The position numbers and the translations under genes are program-made. Shown piece after piece: positions 9,901-28,922 of a stretch of DNA of 64,000 bases. The first letter of the stretch is position 1. Each line of letters begins with the position of its first letter. The stretch comes from Nansenia antarctica (lineage: Eukaryota > Chordata > Actinopteri > Argentiniformes > Microstomatidae). A model generated the notes under the pieces. It saw only the letters and a list, made by a program, of their open reading frames with translations, searched no databases and was not told the origin of the DNA. The stretch is from the NCBI GenBank assembly GCA_963989245.1, contig OZ022353.1, positions 28,524,550 to 28,588,549 of the forward strand, in the 5' to 3' direction.

Positions 9901-10911
9901 TGATGATGTCAGACGGGTTCATTCTTCCACAACGTCCAGCTCTGGGTTTCTAGAGCCTTCCCCAGCCGTCCACAACGGAGTAGCGAACTGGATCATCTTA
10001 ACCTGCATGATGGCAGTCGTCAGTGCATACTCAGTTGGATTTGGACCAAGTAAGTACCTTTCTGCAGGTCAACATTTTTTTTGTTACCTTGGGTTACACT
10101 CTGCATTTTTGTACATAACTTTCACCCTGCTCTTTTGAATTCTTATGCACTGTGCATTCCTTTTGATAAATTATGTATCATTACTATTTCCTGAGTTTAA
10201 ATAAATGTTTGTGTCATTGCACAGTGACTTGGCTGGTGTTGAGTGAGATCTTCCCTGCTGGGGTCCGAGGGAGAGCGTTTGCATTCACCAACTGCTTCAA
10301 CTGGGCTGCCAACTTAATAGTCACTTTCTCCTTCTTGAATGTCATTGGTATGTCAGCTTTGGTTCAAATTCTTGGAAGATATACTGATTCTACCATACTC
10401 CAAAATATGGCACTCAGTTTACAATAACCATAACAACACAACATACATACCTTATTAGTTATGTGTCAGGCAATCTGCCATGGTATCTGCCCGGCAATTG
10501 AATTGACTGTAGTTGAACAACCTTGGAGTGAGCAAGAGTTCTGTTTTGATAGTGTGTTTTGTCAACAGATGCGATCGGTCTATCAGGGACGTTCCTAGCG
10601 TATGGACTAATTGCAGTGGCAGCAGTGGTGTTCTTCTACTTCATGTTACCAGAGACTAAAGGGAAGTCTCTGGAGGAAATAGACAGGGAGCTCTGTTTGA
10701 AAAGGTAAAACAAAAAATATTGTTTATATGACAAAAATAATAATACAATGTGAAAAGAAATTCAGCTGTCTCCTGTTATTTATTTGCTCCTGTTTTTCTT
10801 TTCTTTTGTAGGATACACAAGAAGGAGGAATGCTGCAGCGTTCTTAGCAGGCGGATCACCTCTACAGGGTATCAAAGACTCCAGACAGCCAGCTCAGCAA
10901 ATGAATGTTGA
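6987..10911 (+). CDS. slc2a10: Facilitative glucose transporter GLUT10
   Basis: A major-facilitator sugar transporter of the SLC2 family. Coding exons: 6987-7056, 8742-10049, 10225-10347, 10569-10704 and 10812-10911 (stop TGA), all with GT/AG introns and consistent phases, about 578 aa. Visible family features: [12 protein letters not shown] in TM1, [11 protein letters not shown] and ADRVGRRPL cytoplasmic loops, [14 protein letters not shown] in TM7, [20 protein letters not shown] in TM10 and [12 protein letters not shown] near the C terminus. The long loop before TM10 with N-glycosylation motifs (NTTT, NQSS) and the overall match fit GLUT10 rather than GLUT12. The one-large-exon layout also matches mammalian SLC2A10. 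GLUT10 moves hexoses or dehydroascorbate in secretory membranes; human loss causes arterial tortuosity. The start is uncertain: ATG 7054-7056 abuts the donor but is out of frame with exon 2, whereas 6987 and 6918 are in frame. Confidence 0.93.
7057..8741 (+). other. slc2a10 intron 1
   Basis: Bounded by GTAAGT at 7057 and TTATCTAG at 8741. It contains repeated TATAGGCCTA-like words (about 7495-7655), a (TTG)n run near 8513-8537 and no other recognised gene. Confidence 0.7.
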
Positions 10912-11156
10912 GTAGGCAAAACCGAGAAGTATATATATTGTGTTATTGTTACTCTTCACCACCTTGACTGGACCATCTGACTTTGGTTTAAACAAAGAAC
11001 GATCATCCAGCTCTGGCTGCAGACAGTTCTGATTTGTGATTGAGCAGTTTACTACACTGGTATTTAAAGTATATTTTTCTTATGTGTTGTGAAAATGATC
11101 ATAAAACCACATGGTTTTGCAAATCATGCTACCATCCATAACTATGAAATAATGTA

Positions 11157-11162
11157 AATAAA
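11157..11162 (+). terminator. slc2a10 proximal poly(A) signal
   Basis: AATAAA about 245 bp after the slc2a10 stop codon, within AT-rich 3' sequence. A plausible early polyadenylation signal; further AATAAA words follow near 11238 and 11274. Confidence 0.45.
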
Positions 11163-11273
11163 TAATGACAATTCCAAATTCATGATTAGGAGACTTTGTT
11201 CCTGGTGTCACAATTCATTTAAATAATTCTCCTAAAATAATAAAACCAAGCAAAGAAACATATGTACTTGATA

Positions 11274-11292
11274 AATAAAACACGTGTTTATT
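11274..11292. terminator. Bidirectional poly(A) signal between convergent genes
   Basis: AATAAA (11274-11279, for slc2a10 on plus) and TTTATT (11287-11292, AATAAA for csnk2a1 on minus) face each other around CACGTG in an almost palindromic 19-bp block. It sits between the two convergent stop codons, 363 bp from slc2a10 and about 1.5 kb from csnk2a1. Use by either gene is inferred. Confidence 0.5.
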
Positions 11293-12427
11293 TACACAAA
11301 TATTTTCAAATACTAGTCTTCTACATAAGGACATAAAAATATATACAGTGATGTAAGGACTCATACAACTTCATTATCATGTTGATGTATGCATGTATTC
11401 TTTGCATGTTGAAAGATTGATTCATGATTTCAAATGGAAAAAAAAGATGCATATGTACAGCAGGGTCTAAAACTCAAGACTCCCATCTCTGGCACTAGAA
11501 CGCAGGGAAAATGTAATCCTCCAAGTTCAAGACTTCCTTCAATGTGTACGTGTTAGCCAAACTGGTGATCAATAACAACTTACCCCTGAACTAAATACAA
11601 AAAAGAAGAATCACTATTCTCAGGTATTAACAGCAGATAAAGAATTACATTTCAGTTAACGTAACTTTGACGCAGGTGATTACATGTTCAGTTGTGATCT
11701 TGGATTTAACATCACCCATATTTAAGTACCTCACTAGCGTAACTCTTTCCTACAAAACAACCTAGGTTTGGTCAGTCTCCTCTTCCCAAGCGATTGAGTA
11801 AACTTTGGTTTTTTTACCACTTGAACTAATTCAAGGAACTGGAGAGCAGCACATTTGAGAAACCTTTCAAAAGAACCTGAACAGGATGGCTTTGCCTAGC
11901 TTTCCATGGGATCGGGTAACAATACTGCCATCAAACCATTTCCACAATGAATGAAAACCACCCAGCACTCCACAGCATTTCAGTACAAAAAAAAACTGGA
12001 AAAATGAAAAATGATCGGGGGAACCCTTATATCAAAAGAAGACTGGTATCTGGTTTGGTAGAAAGGCAATACATAATAATCAGGCAGAAGTGTTGAAGTG
12101 TCATTCGTCGAAGTTGAGAGTGAGGCGGCTTCAGTGTTAACACACAACTGTAGCACAGAACAGCACCAAACACTTCCAGATGCCATGTAGACAAGTCTTT
12201 TTTCGCAAGGTTTTAGACTGGACTAAATATGGGAATTGCTTATGGTGTTCTTGCCAGGTCTTGTTTTGACAACATTGCATTTGTACACTATACAGAATGT
12301 GCTCCTTTTGGTCCAAATGCTACCATTCCATTCCTTTTGCCTTCTGCTAACTATTTTGTGATGTAGAAAAACAAAACATGTGGGAGACCCATTCACCCGT
12401 GGATTTGTGACTCATTCTTGGACTTTG

Positions 12428-12505
<78 letters not shown>

Positions 12506-12765
12506 AATTATCACTATTGTTTCATCAAAATGAAAGGAATACCTGTATGTCAATTACACAGAACATTCAACTCATGTCAGGTTAAAGTCAACTTCATTCA
12601 AGGAGTAAAAGAAGAACATGATTCAGCGAGAGTGCCTCAGAGGTTGGCATTCCTGGCCCTCAGGAGCAGACTGTGTGAGGATGTAGAGGTGGGCGTTGGA
12701 CTGGCAGAGTGGCACCCGTTGGTTGCTCCTCAGCGGTGGCGAGGAGAGAAAGAGGGGGGGTGCCA
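11293..12765 (-). other. Probable csnk2a1 3' untranslated region
   Basis: No coding signal apart from the csnk2a1 terminal exon edge. It contains a (CA)n tract at about 12429-12505. A 3'UTR of roughly 1.5 kb would reach the minus-strand AATAAA at 11287-11292; mammalian CSNK2A1 also has a long 3'UTR. Confidence 0.45.
12429..12505. repeat. (CA)n microsatellite
   Basis: About 38 CA dinucleotides with one CG interruption, in the likely csnk2a1 3'UTR. Open frames through it are artefacts of the repeat. Confidence 0.95.
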
Positions 12766-20945
<8,180 letters not shown>

Positions 20946-20946
20946 G

Positions 20947-20975
20947 TGACAGCGGCTGGTGAAAGGTGGACTAAA
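20947..20975. mobile_element. Single end of the foldback MITE family
   Basis: TGTGACAGCGGCTGGTGAAAG matches the terminus of the elements at 3013 and 13497. The opposite end is absent, so this is a solo terminus or a strongly truncated copy. Confidence 0.45.
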
Positions 20976-22252
20976 GCCCGATCCTTTCCGCAAACATGCT
21001 CGAACACTTTCCACGACCAGTGCTGAACATTTTGCGTAAAATAAATGAATAAAAACAGCGGTAAAAATACTTTGGGTTCGTAATGAGACTGTCAGGACAA
21101 ATTCGACTATGTATGGGAAACTCTGCGAGTATAAAGCGCAGAGCGTGTTACAGCAGACGAATGCTGTGATTGCGTATCCTTCTTCTGAGAAGCGGTCACG
21201 TGACACACGATTATGATTGCTTCTAAATAGTCTTTTTTGACAGGTTATTTATTTGACAAATTACAGTGTTTACAAAAAGGTCTGTCATCACTTTCAATAG
21301 CGTCTTCAACCACACAGACAGTGCTGCTGGACAAACACTTAAGGCGTTTATTATATATAGCCTACACACATTGCGCAGCAAAGTGTGTGGTTGAAGATGT
21401 TATGAAAGCGATTTTTGTAAACAATGTTCACAAATGGCCCGCCACAAATTCATACAGTCCACTAATGGTGCTTTTCCATTGACCAGACAGGTACGGGACG
21501 GTACAGCACGCATTTGTATCCTACCCGTACCGTACTTTCAGAAACGCTTCTCCATTATACACAACAGACCTGGAGCGAGCCGGGACAGTAGGAGGAGGTA
21601 AGTGTCATAAGAGCACTTCACGTTAATAAGTGCTGCTATACAGCTCAACGGGGGGAAATGCGATAAGAATTATGTCAAAATGCAGCACTATCATGCACAG
21701 ATCAGCCTAAATGTAACGTTAGATAAACGTTCGGAAACGTTATTTCGGTCGATATCCCCTTAATAATACCAATTGGTATTGTATTTTATATCGTTGGAAA
21801 GCCTGTTTAGTCACCTTTACAACGAGGTACAAGTTGTAAGGATCATGCATTCGTGGAAGGAGCAACACAGCTAAACGTGTGGGTAGCGGCCCAAAATGTT
21901 TTAGCCTGTATGTGTTCTGTTGCACCTACTGCTTGTTTTGCTAGAGTGAAAACACGCACGTCTTTGTTTTGAGCGCGCGTGCACGCGCATAAGGTGAGCA
22001 GCATGTGGAAAATCCTGGAGGAAACACTGGATGGGGTACATTGCAGACCACAGCAAACTGCAACAGTCTGTAGGACACGATGCAAATAGTTTTTGGTAGC
22101 ACGTATGCCTGAAGGTCTACGATAGACCGAAAGCTTGCACAATGAAACATTGCTTTTTGCAGTTTTGAGTGTGCGGATGCAGCTTCTTTTCATTCCATTT
22201 GATACTGTTCAGCTCCAGCACCTCAGCTAAGTCTGATTATGGATGAGCGGTA
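20976..22252. other. Repeat-like region without recognised genes
   Basis: No host exon seen. 21480-21600 (GGTACGGGACGGTACAGCAC, CTACCCGTACCGTACTTTC) has the look of hAT subterminal sequence. 22009-22031 (AAAATCCTGGAGGAAACACT) matches one end of the element at 22364-23086, inverted. Termini could not be paired. Confidence 0.4.
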
Positions 22253-22363
22253 CAGGGTTCGACGTTAAGGTTTTTTCCTACTTGCCCTGCAGGTTGCCTG
22301 CCGTTGCCTGTTGATTGTGTGTAAATCGCTACAGAACACACGTTTCTTAAAAAACTCATTAGC

Positions 22364-22741
22364 CAGTGTTTCCTCCAGGATTTTTCATTAGTGGCGGAGC
22401 GGCTATCTGTCGCGCCCATTTTATATAGAAGGTTGTAGTGACCGCTCGTTAGCGAGCAAAGTATTCATAATTCACGGCGTTCCAGCCTTGTATAAAGCAT
22501 TGTTATATATGTTTGTGTTTACTACATCACCCATGCTGCTTAGCGGGTGATATGACGTGATATAAGTGGGACGGAGATGAATGAATGTTGTTGTTGTTGT
22601 CAGTACGCATGCAGAGAGTGAGAATAAAGCGGACATGATTGTTTTTCTACCGACTAGATCGTCCTGTTATTGCCGTCACTCCTACAAGGTGATCAAATAC
22701 CAATATATCCTACAGCTGCAGCGGAACATGCGGAACGCGCA

Positions 22742-22772
<31 letters not shown>

Positions 22773-23086
22773 CGGACCAATCACAAAACTGTTTTGAAAG
22801 CGCGTCGCCTCGCTATCTGATTCAGTCTTGATTGCAGTGCGAACACAAACGACGAGGTTAATTGCAACATTGTAACATATTGTAACTAACTACGCCCTAA
22901 AGCGTAACGAAATGTTGGTCTGGAAGCGGCCTAAATCTAGCTTCAATCTGCTTTTTTTCTGTTCTCCGGTCATAATAACTCGCTGCCTTTCTGCGCAGCC
23001 TGAATCAAAGTGGACTGTCTGAATCAATTAGTCGCGGAGGAAATTCATTGGTGGCGGCCCGCCACTAATAAATAGAGGAAACACTG
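22364..23086. mobile_element. hAT-like element (CAGTGTTTCCTC ends)
   Basis: Termini CAGTGTTTCCTC and GAGGAAACACTG are 12-bp perfect inverted repeats, each followed inward by GGCGG/CCGCC words. TTAGC lies directly on both sides (22359-22363, 23087-23091), a 5-base match that may be the remains of an 8-bp duplication. 723 bp, no transposase; a (CA)n tract lies at about 22744-22771. Confidence 0.7.
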
Positions 23087-23762
23087 TTAGCTATATTACA
23101 TCAATCATTATATTTAATTGTAGATGAGAATTTGTTCCAACTATTAACTTATTTGTAGCATGGATTGGACAGGTAAAAGCAATATGGCAGAAATGTAACC
23201 TGTCAATCAGTAGTCATTTCAGATCAGTGAAATGATAAGTGCTATTTCAGAGTATTCAGTCAGGGCCAATTACACCCTCCGTGCCCTCTCTGTACAGGTG
23301 AGCCACATGTTTAATGCCGGGTCACAGTTCACATTAGGGGTGGGTAACTCACGTTACAATAACCTTGTGATATTTTGCACCCTGATACCGATGGTATCAC
23401 GATACAGCGATATTCGATACATTGTGAGACAAGTCATCAACGATTCATCACGAAATCTGTGTTAACTGAAGAAAAAATACCATTATAAAGGCAAAAAGCA
23501 GCCACTTTGTTGTTGCTGGTTGTGAACAATGAAACAAACAATAAATAAATAAACTGCCATCATACAAAATAAAGTGCCAAAAGGCCGAACTGCCCAGAAA
23601 GCTGGAGTTACAATGTTTAAGGAAGGACTATAGATATCTATTGTATCTATTAGTGATGCTCCGATCTGATCGGCGCCGATCGGTATCGGCCGATATGGCC
23701 TTGATCGGTTTTGATCGGAGTTCTCAAAACGGCCGATCAAACACGACCGATCAGTTTACAAA

Positions 23763-24044
23763 ATGGCGTCGCCAGTCTGGAAATATTACACAGTGTCGGA
23801 AAGAGACAACAAATATGTAGTTTGTAATGTCTGCTCAAAAGAAATTCCTCGCGGAGGAACGCACGCAAGGACTTTCAATACCACGAATATCATACGGCAT
23901 TTGCTGCGTTCGTCGATTCGCTCCGAGAGCGCCGAAGCGCACACTGGGCTCGACGTCATAAAGGGACCGAGTGCTTTGATTGGACGAGAGACGTTCCACG
24001 AGTGCTGGTCAGAGTTCCAGCGCGACTTCACGAGCGTAGTGTAG
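23763..24044 (+). pseudogene. BED zinc-finger start of a hAT transposase, interrupted
   Basis: From ATG 23763 the frame gives MASPVWKYYTVSERDN, then CNVC (Cys21, Cys24) and TNIIRHLL (His46), the pattern of a BED zinc finger that binds transposon ends. Just before the final His the frame enters a MITE copy (23903-24043), and the rest is unrelated. At 24176-24290 a separate frame reads SERLFSIAGHI, stop, DDKRNRLSAKNAEML, the hAT C-terminal region. Confidence 0.75.
23903..24043. mobile_element. 140-bp foldback MITE, degenerate copy
   Basis: GCTGCGTTCGTCGATTCGCTC at the left and a degenerate inverted partner at the right. The body (GAGAGCGCCG, GCGCACACTGGG, TTTGATTGGACGAGAG) matches the cleaner copy at 25466-25605. 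It interrupts the BED-finger frame. Confidence 0.7.
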
Positions 24045-25312
24045 GTAGTGTTCAGCGACGTCATGTGACCCCGCGAGCAGGAAGTCACTAAGCTAGACTA
24101 AGGTCCATAGCAACAACAACTATTAGCGCGAGAGTTTTAGGTCTTTCTCTGTGCACCTTGCACAAGTGTAGATAGCGAGCGACTTTTCAGCATAGCAGGA
24201 CATATTTGAGATGATAAGAGGAACAGGCTGAGTGCCAAAAACGCTGAGATGCTTGTATTTCTCAAGGCTAATCTGACAGTGATGCTGCTTAATCAGAAGT
24301 AAGGTTTGAGTCTGAAATCTCCTTAGGTGAAATGTTTTGTTTTTTTGTTTTATTGATTATTGCTGACTTGCTGTCTTATCTCCTCCTAAATATGACTTGA
24401 AACTGACTGACTTGAAACAGTATTTTATATTTGGCTATAGCCTGTTTATGTTGCAGTTTAGTTTGGGTATGTTTATTGTTCCTCAGGAAAGCTACAGTAT
24501 AAGCTCCAAGTTCTCTAAGAGCCCCTAGTTCCTCTCATTCGAGTGGAATGTTGCACATTTGATGTGACAGTGTACATTTTATTTATTATGATTTTTATTT
24601 TCACATTTTATTTGTTTTTCCTGAAGTAAGCTACAGGTGGTTGTGAATTCAATAAAACAGATGGTTGTCAATTCATGATACTTTCTCATCTCCTAATTTC
24701 ATTTGAATACTTAATATACAATGTCAATGGTGTTAAGAATAATTAAAAACATAAATAATGCTACACAATAAATAGAATGCTTCAATTGCCATTTTCGACG
24801 CTGTGATCGGTGATCGGTGATATCGGATCGGCAGATCACTGATTCCAGTGATCGGTGATCGGTGATCGGCACCAAAAACCCTGATCGGAGCATCTCTAGT
24901 ATCTATGTGAAGTAGGGCTGCAACTAACGATTATTTTGATAATCGATTAATCTGCCGATTATTTTTTCGATTAATCGTATACAAAAAAAGCGGGGGGGAA
25001 AGTTTTATTTTTATTATTTTTTTATTAAAAAATATTTCTTTTGCAAATTTTATTTTATGTTTTCTAAATCAGCCAGGCCTATACATATACATGTGCAAAA
25101 TGAATAAGTATTAATAAAAAATAAAAAATAATATAAATAAAAAAGGCTTTGCTACATCAAATAGGTTTAACAACAGGCCATGGACTATGGCGGTAGATTG
25201 TTTCAATAAAGTAGTTGAACTCTAGCTCAATACATGCATTGTTTTAGGTAATAACTTTGCTTAATGTAAAGGTCAGTAACCCAAAGTGCAATATAGGCTA
25301 CAGACAAGACAC

Positions 25313-25879
25313 TAGTGTTGCACGATATACCGGTACCAACGATATACCGCGGTGCCAAAATGTCACGGTGCCTACTATACCATAAGCTTTATACAACGGT
25401 ACTACCGTGGAATACTATACTACCGTGTTGAACACGGTACCAGCGGGGCAACTCATAACACTTTCGGCTGCGTTCGTCAATTCGCTCCGAGAGCGCCGGA
25501 GCGCACACTGGGTGCAACGTCACAGAGCGACCGATTCGTTTGATTGGACGAGAGGCGTTCCGCGAGTGCGGGTCAGATTTCCAGAGCGAATTGACGAACG
25601 CAGCCTTTTTCGCCACTACCCATCGCGTTAGCTTTGTCGGCTAACAGGTTAGCAACCTCAAACGTTGTTCCTATGGTTCCTGCGAGCTCAGTGGGCATTA
25701 ACTAGAAAATTAAAACCACTGAGTTTTCTTAAATTGAGTTAAGTCTTGAGCTACAGTTTGGAAGTAGCCCTCTATTTTTTTTGATATGCCAGTGTTTGCT
25801 TTTACTTTTCAAGTTCGTGAAAAAGACCCCACAGACGGACAGACATACAGACACAGAAAGACAGACAGACAGACAGACA

Positions 25880-25933
<54 letters not shown>

Positions 25934-26242
25934 CTTTGCTATACTCTTGCAAAAGGCCAGTTGGTCTGTTTGATGTTTCAAACTACTTATTAATAAACAT
26001 GTTATTCACAAAAATATCGGTTTCAGTACTTTTACTTACCTGTAGAGTTACAGTGTAATGCATTAAATGCATGTTATTCATGCACCACTCATTAAGTTAT
26101 TGTAACTTGTATAAATACATTGCATGTTCATAAAAATAAAAAGTGTTACAAAAGTGCCGCGGTATCGCGATACTACTCAGTATCGTGATACTTGGGCTGG
26201 TATAGTATCGCAGGGTAAAATATTGGTATCGTGACAACACTA
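25313..26242. mobile_element. hAT element (TAGTGTTG ends), perfect TSD
   Basis: Ends TAGTGTTGCACGATA and TATCGTGACAACACTA. CAAGACAC flanks it at 25305-25312 and 26243-26250. 930 bp, no transposase; it contains a MITE (25466-25605) and a CAGA/(CA)n tract (25830-25930). Confidence 0.92.
25466..25605. mobile_element. 140-bp foldback MITE, intact copy
   Basis: Perfect 22-bp inverted termini: GGCTGCGTTCGTCAATTCGC plus TC, and the exact complement at the right. The interior is GC-rich without a reading frame. A related degenerate copy is at 23903-24043. Target duplication not certain. Confidence 0.85.
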
Positions 26243-26624
26243 CAAGACACTAATGTTTTTATATAACAGATATGCTCCAAAACAATGCAATGTGTCCTCT
26301 CACTCCATACAATACGCTAGGCGACAGTCAGTGCCTCACTCTAACTCACGGGTAGCTTGGTAGGCTACCACTAGCTAGCCTTTAGCTTATCACCTCTGCT
26401 CTACCACTGACGTTAGCCAGCTAGCTAAATACACTTGTCATGCAATATTGAATTCATGAATGCGAGCAAACACTCACTGGCTATCGCATTACATTACAGT
26501 CATTTAGCTGACGCTTCGCCAGAACTCACACTAACGCATTTGCATGGAGAGCAGGAGACCATGGAAGGGCTGAGCCCAGCAGGACTTATATAATAAAACA
26601 ATAGGAAGTTAGCTGTAACCCTCC

Positions 26625-26705
26625 CAGTGTTTCCTCTATATGCATTTATTGGTGGCGGGCCGCCACGAATGAATTTCCTCCGCCACGAATTGATTCAGTC
26701 CACAA
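26625..26705. mobile_element. Fragment of the CAGTGTTTCCTC hAT family
   Basis: CAGTGTTTCCTCTATATGCA followed by GGTGGCGGGCCGCCAC and AATTGATTCAGTCC is the inverted copy of the right end of the element at 22364-23086. Similarity stops after about 80 bp. Confidence 0.6.
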
Positions 26706-28052
26706 AAAATAAAAAATAAATAATAATAATAATAATCCACCTCTGAACATTTTAGCTGATTAAAATATATCTGATCCTAGATCAGCGCTATAATGGATGT
26801 TGACTAAAAGTGCACCTAAATCCACGCCCATCTCTCTCTAACCGCTGATCCAAAATCAGATTAATGACATTAAACATTCAGTTGACAACGTGACACAAGG
26901 GCTACTCCTGATTGGTCTAAATGTGAACCGGCATGAGAACCGTGCAGACTCAACCATCCACGCTCAGCAGTCTTGCCTTCCGAAATGCTCGGGCGCCTGT
27001 GTTTTCTCCTCGCAAATAACGGGCTAAAAGTCACCGGTAGTACCATCTAAAAGATACAAAAAGCTGATCTAGCTAGCTAGGTGCACAAATAAGATATCAC
27101 GTTAAATAACTTCGAAAAATTAAACGAAAACAGCGACAGATGGATGGATTTTTCAAGAAAAAAGATGTCCCAGACACTTCAAACATTGCTGAAGCTAGCA
27201 GTGGCTATGAGCGATACGAAACTGCATGGCTGGGTGTCGTATTGCAGGATTTAAGTTTCTCTCTATATTTCGGGACGAGGAGCAGCATGGCATGGTCGGA
27301 CCTTCCCAGCGGTGCCCTCGGGAACGAGCGGTAAGCCTCGTTGATAGTAACGTAGCAGTGTCTAGTATGTTAGCTCCTCTGCTGGGGCATGATGCAGCCC
27401 TAATGTGAAGACTGATGTCCTATTTAGAAGAGGCTACAGAGCAATTCAGTGGCATGCAGGTCCTCTACCATTTAGAATCCACGACATTGCATTTCCTTTG
27501 ACATTGTTTGTCACATTTTAAATAGATAACATGCTACTTTATCAGCTTTCTCAAACAAAGTTTGCGAACGGATACAAGGTGTTGTGGCATAGCCTGGGCG
27601 CTTGAATACTGTCCTTGTTGCGACTAAATACAACTTTACACTGCGGATACCATAGATATTACATACAGTAGATACCATAAATATTACATACAGTAGAAGC
27701 CTCGTTTGAGACGATACAGTCAGACGCATAGCGGCTACAGCAGTGGCCAATGAGGCATCTACGTTTCTACATCTCTGTCGAATACTACACGGCAGGGTTT
27801 GACTCGTGCTGTGATTGCGTGCTGACGAGTTTTTACAACGAGCAACTGCCAGAAAACCGGCATATACAGTAAATCGATATTTGCCGACGTGAATCGATCA
27901 TTGTATCGCATTCGCAAGATGCCACGATAAGAAAATCGCTGTATCAATATTTTGTCCCACCCCTAGTTCACCCGCCCGGGAATTGTCTGCAGACAGTGCA
28001 GTACATAGCTGGTATTGTGGTATCGTTCTCCACCCACGTATATGGTTCTGCG

Positions 28053-28655
28053 TAGGGCTGTTACGATTATTCGACGTCGTCGACGTCATCGACTACGTCA
28101 ATACGTCGGTTAGCGTAATATGCGTCGGTTAGTCGTAAATAAAAAAAATGCCGTTTTTTTTTTTTTTAAACCTTTATTTTACCAGGCGAGACAATTAAGT
28201 GTATGAGTGAAAAATGGATAGCTACTAGCTAATGTTACACAAGCAATGTAGCTCACCACAGTTCGTATGTCTTGTCTTCTGGTGTTAGTAACGTTAGCTA
28301 TGTAGCTGGCTAGCTACGGTAGCCTATTGTCATTGTGGTGCGAGCACCTACTGTACGTTATCTAGCTCGTAGCTCGCATGCTACGTTAGCATCAATTTAG
28401 CTAATCATAACATAGCAGCGAGAGTAACGTTAGCTAGCTATGTGTTGTGGTGATGGACAGACTTCTAAATGGCCATGTTGGCATTCAAGTTGGCTAAACA
28501 TAGCAGTGAGGTGGAGACAAATACGATTTTTTTTTTTTTACAGTACAAAAATTATCGTTAGACGTATCGATAAATTAGTCGTTAGACTAATCGAATAATC
28601 GATAAAATAATCGCTAGATTAATCGTTAGAAAAATAGTCGTTTGGGACAGCACTA
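28053..28655. mobile_element. Short hAT element with perfect TSD
   Basis: Starts TAGGGCTGTTACGATTATTC and ends GTTTGGGACAGCACTA. GTTCTGCG occurs at 28045-28052 and 28656-28663. 603 bp with subterminal ATTCGACGTCGTCGACG and TCGATTATTCG-type palindromes and no coding content. Also holds a T-run and TTTATTTTACCAGG, a common fish repeat word. Confidence 0.92.
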
Positions 28656-28922
28656 GTTCTGCGTCTATTCTTTTTCTCATAATCTAACTTTGCTAACCTC
28701 GGCTGGGAGCCTTCAGCCATGTTTCGATTGAACAAACTAAAAGATACATCTAATGGCGTCAACAACGTAATTCCCAACAGGCAGAGAGGTTCGGCCAAGG
28801 CAGACAGCGGCAGCCCGCAACTGATAGGAGAAATTGCCCGACCGGGCAAGTCAAAGACGGGTTTACTTGCCCAAATGTTTACTTGCCCCGGGCAATCGAG
28901 CAACCGTTAACGTCAAACCCTG

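Larger units (their letters stand above)
23651..24898 (+). mobile_element. hAT element (TAGTGATGCTCCGATC ends), perfect TSD
   Basis: Ends are TAGTGATGCTCCGATC and GATCGGAGCATCTCTA (15 of 16 match). GTATCTAT occurs at 23643-23650 and 24899-24906. GATCGG words are densely repeated at both ends. It keeps two bits of transposase: an N-terminal BED finger (from 23763) and a C-terminal dimerisation-region relic near 24176-24290. The middle is deleted. Confidence 0.92.
24913..27402. mobile_element. hAT element (TAGGGCTGCA ends), perfect TSD
   Basis: Starts TAGGGCTGCAACTAACG and ends GATGCAGCCCTA. ATGTGAAG lies at 24905-24912 and again at 27403-27410. The left end has the CGATTATTTTGATAATCGATT palindromic words typical of this hAT group. 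A short frame at 27140 (MDGFFKKKDVPDTSN) could be a transposase or captured N terminus. It contains the elements at 25313 and 26625. Confidence 0.88.
23335..27965. mobile_element. hAT element (TAGGGGTGGG ends), split by nested insertions
   Basis: Ends TAGGGGTGGG and CCCACCCCTA, with similar subterminal words on each side (CGATACAGCGATATT / AATCGCTGTATCAATATT). Flanks are GTTCACAT (23327-23334) and GTTCACCC (27966-27973), matching at 6 of 8. Once the inner elements are removed, about 0.9 kb of non-coding sequence remains. Confidence 0.75.
22253..28922. mobile_element. Possible outer hAT element holding a nest of insertions
   Basis: The left end CAGGGTTCGACGTTAAGGTT and the right end, read inverted, CAGGGTTTGACGTTAACGGTT agree at all but two positions and both lead into words with repeated CTTGCC/GGCAAG. 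About 6 kb of other elements lie between them. The flanking 8 bases (GAGCGGTA and GACACTAT) do not match. It is therefore either one old element with a changed flank or two ends of related copies. Confidence 0.45.

Noticed and set aside
6987..10911. Identity as slc2a12 (GLUT12)
   Set aside because: Both share the long loop, but [34 protein letters not shown] and FNWAANL fit GLUT10 better, and the single very large exon 2 agrees with SLC2A10.
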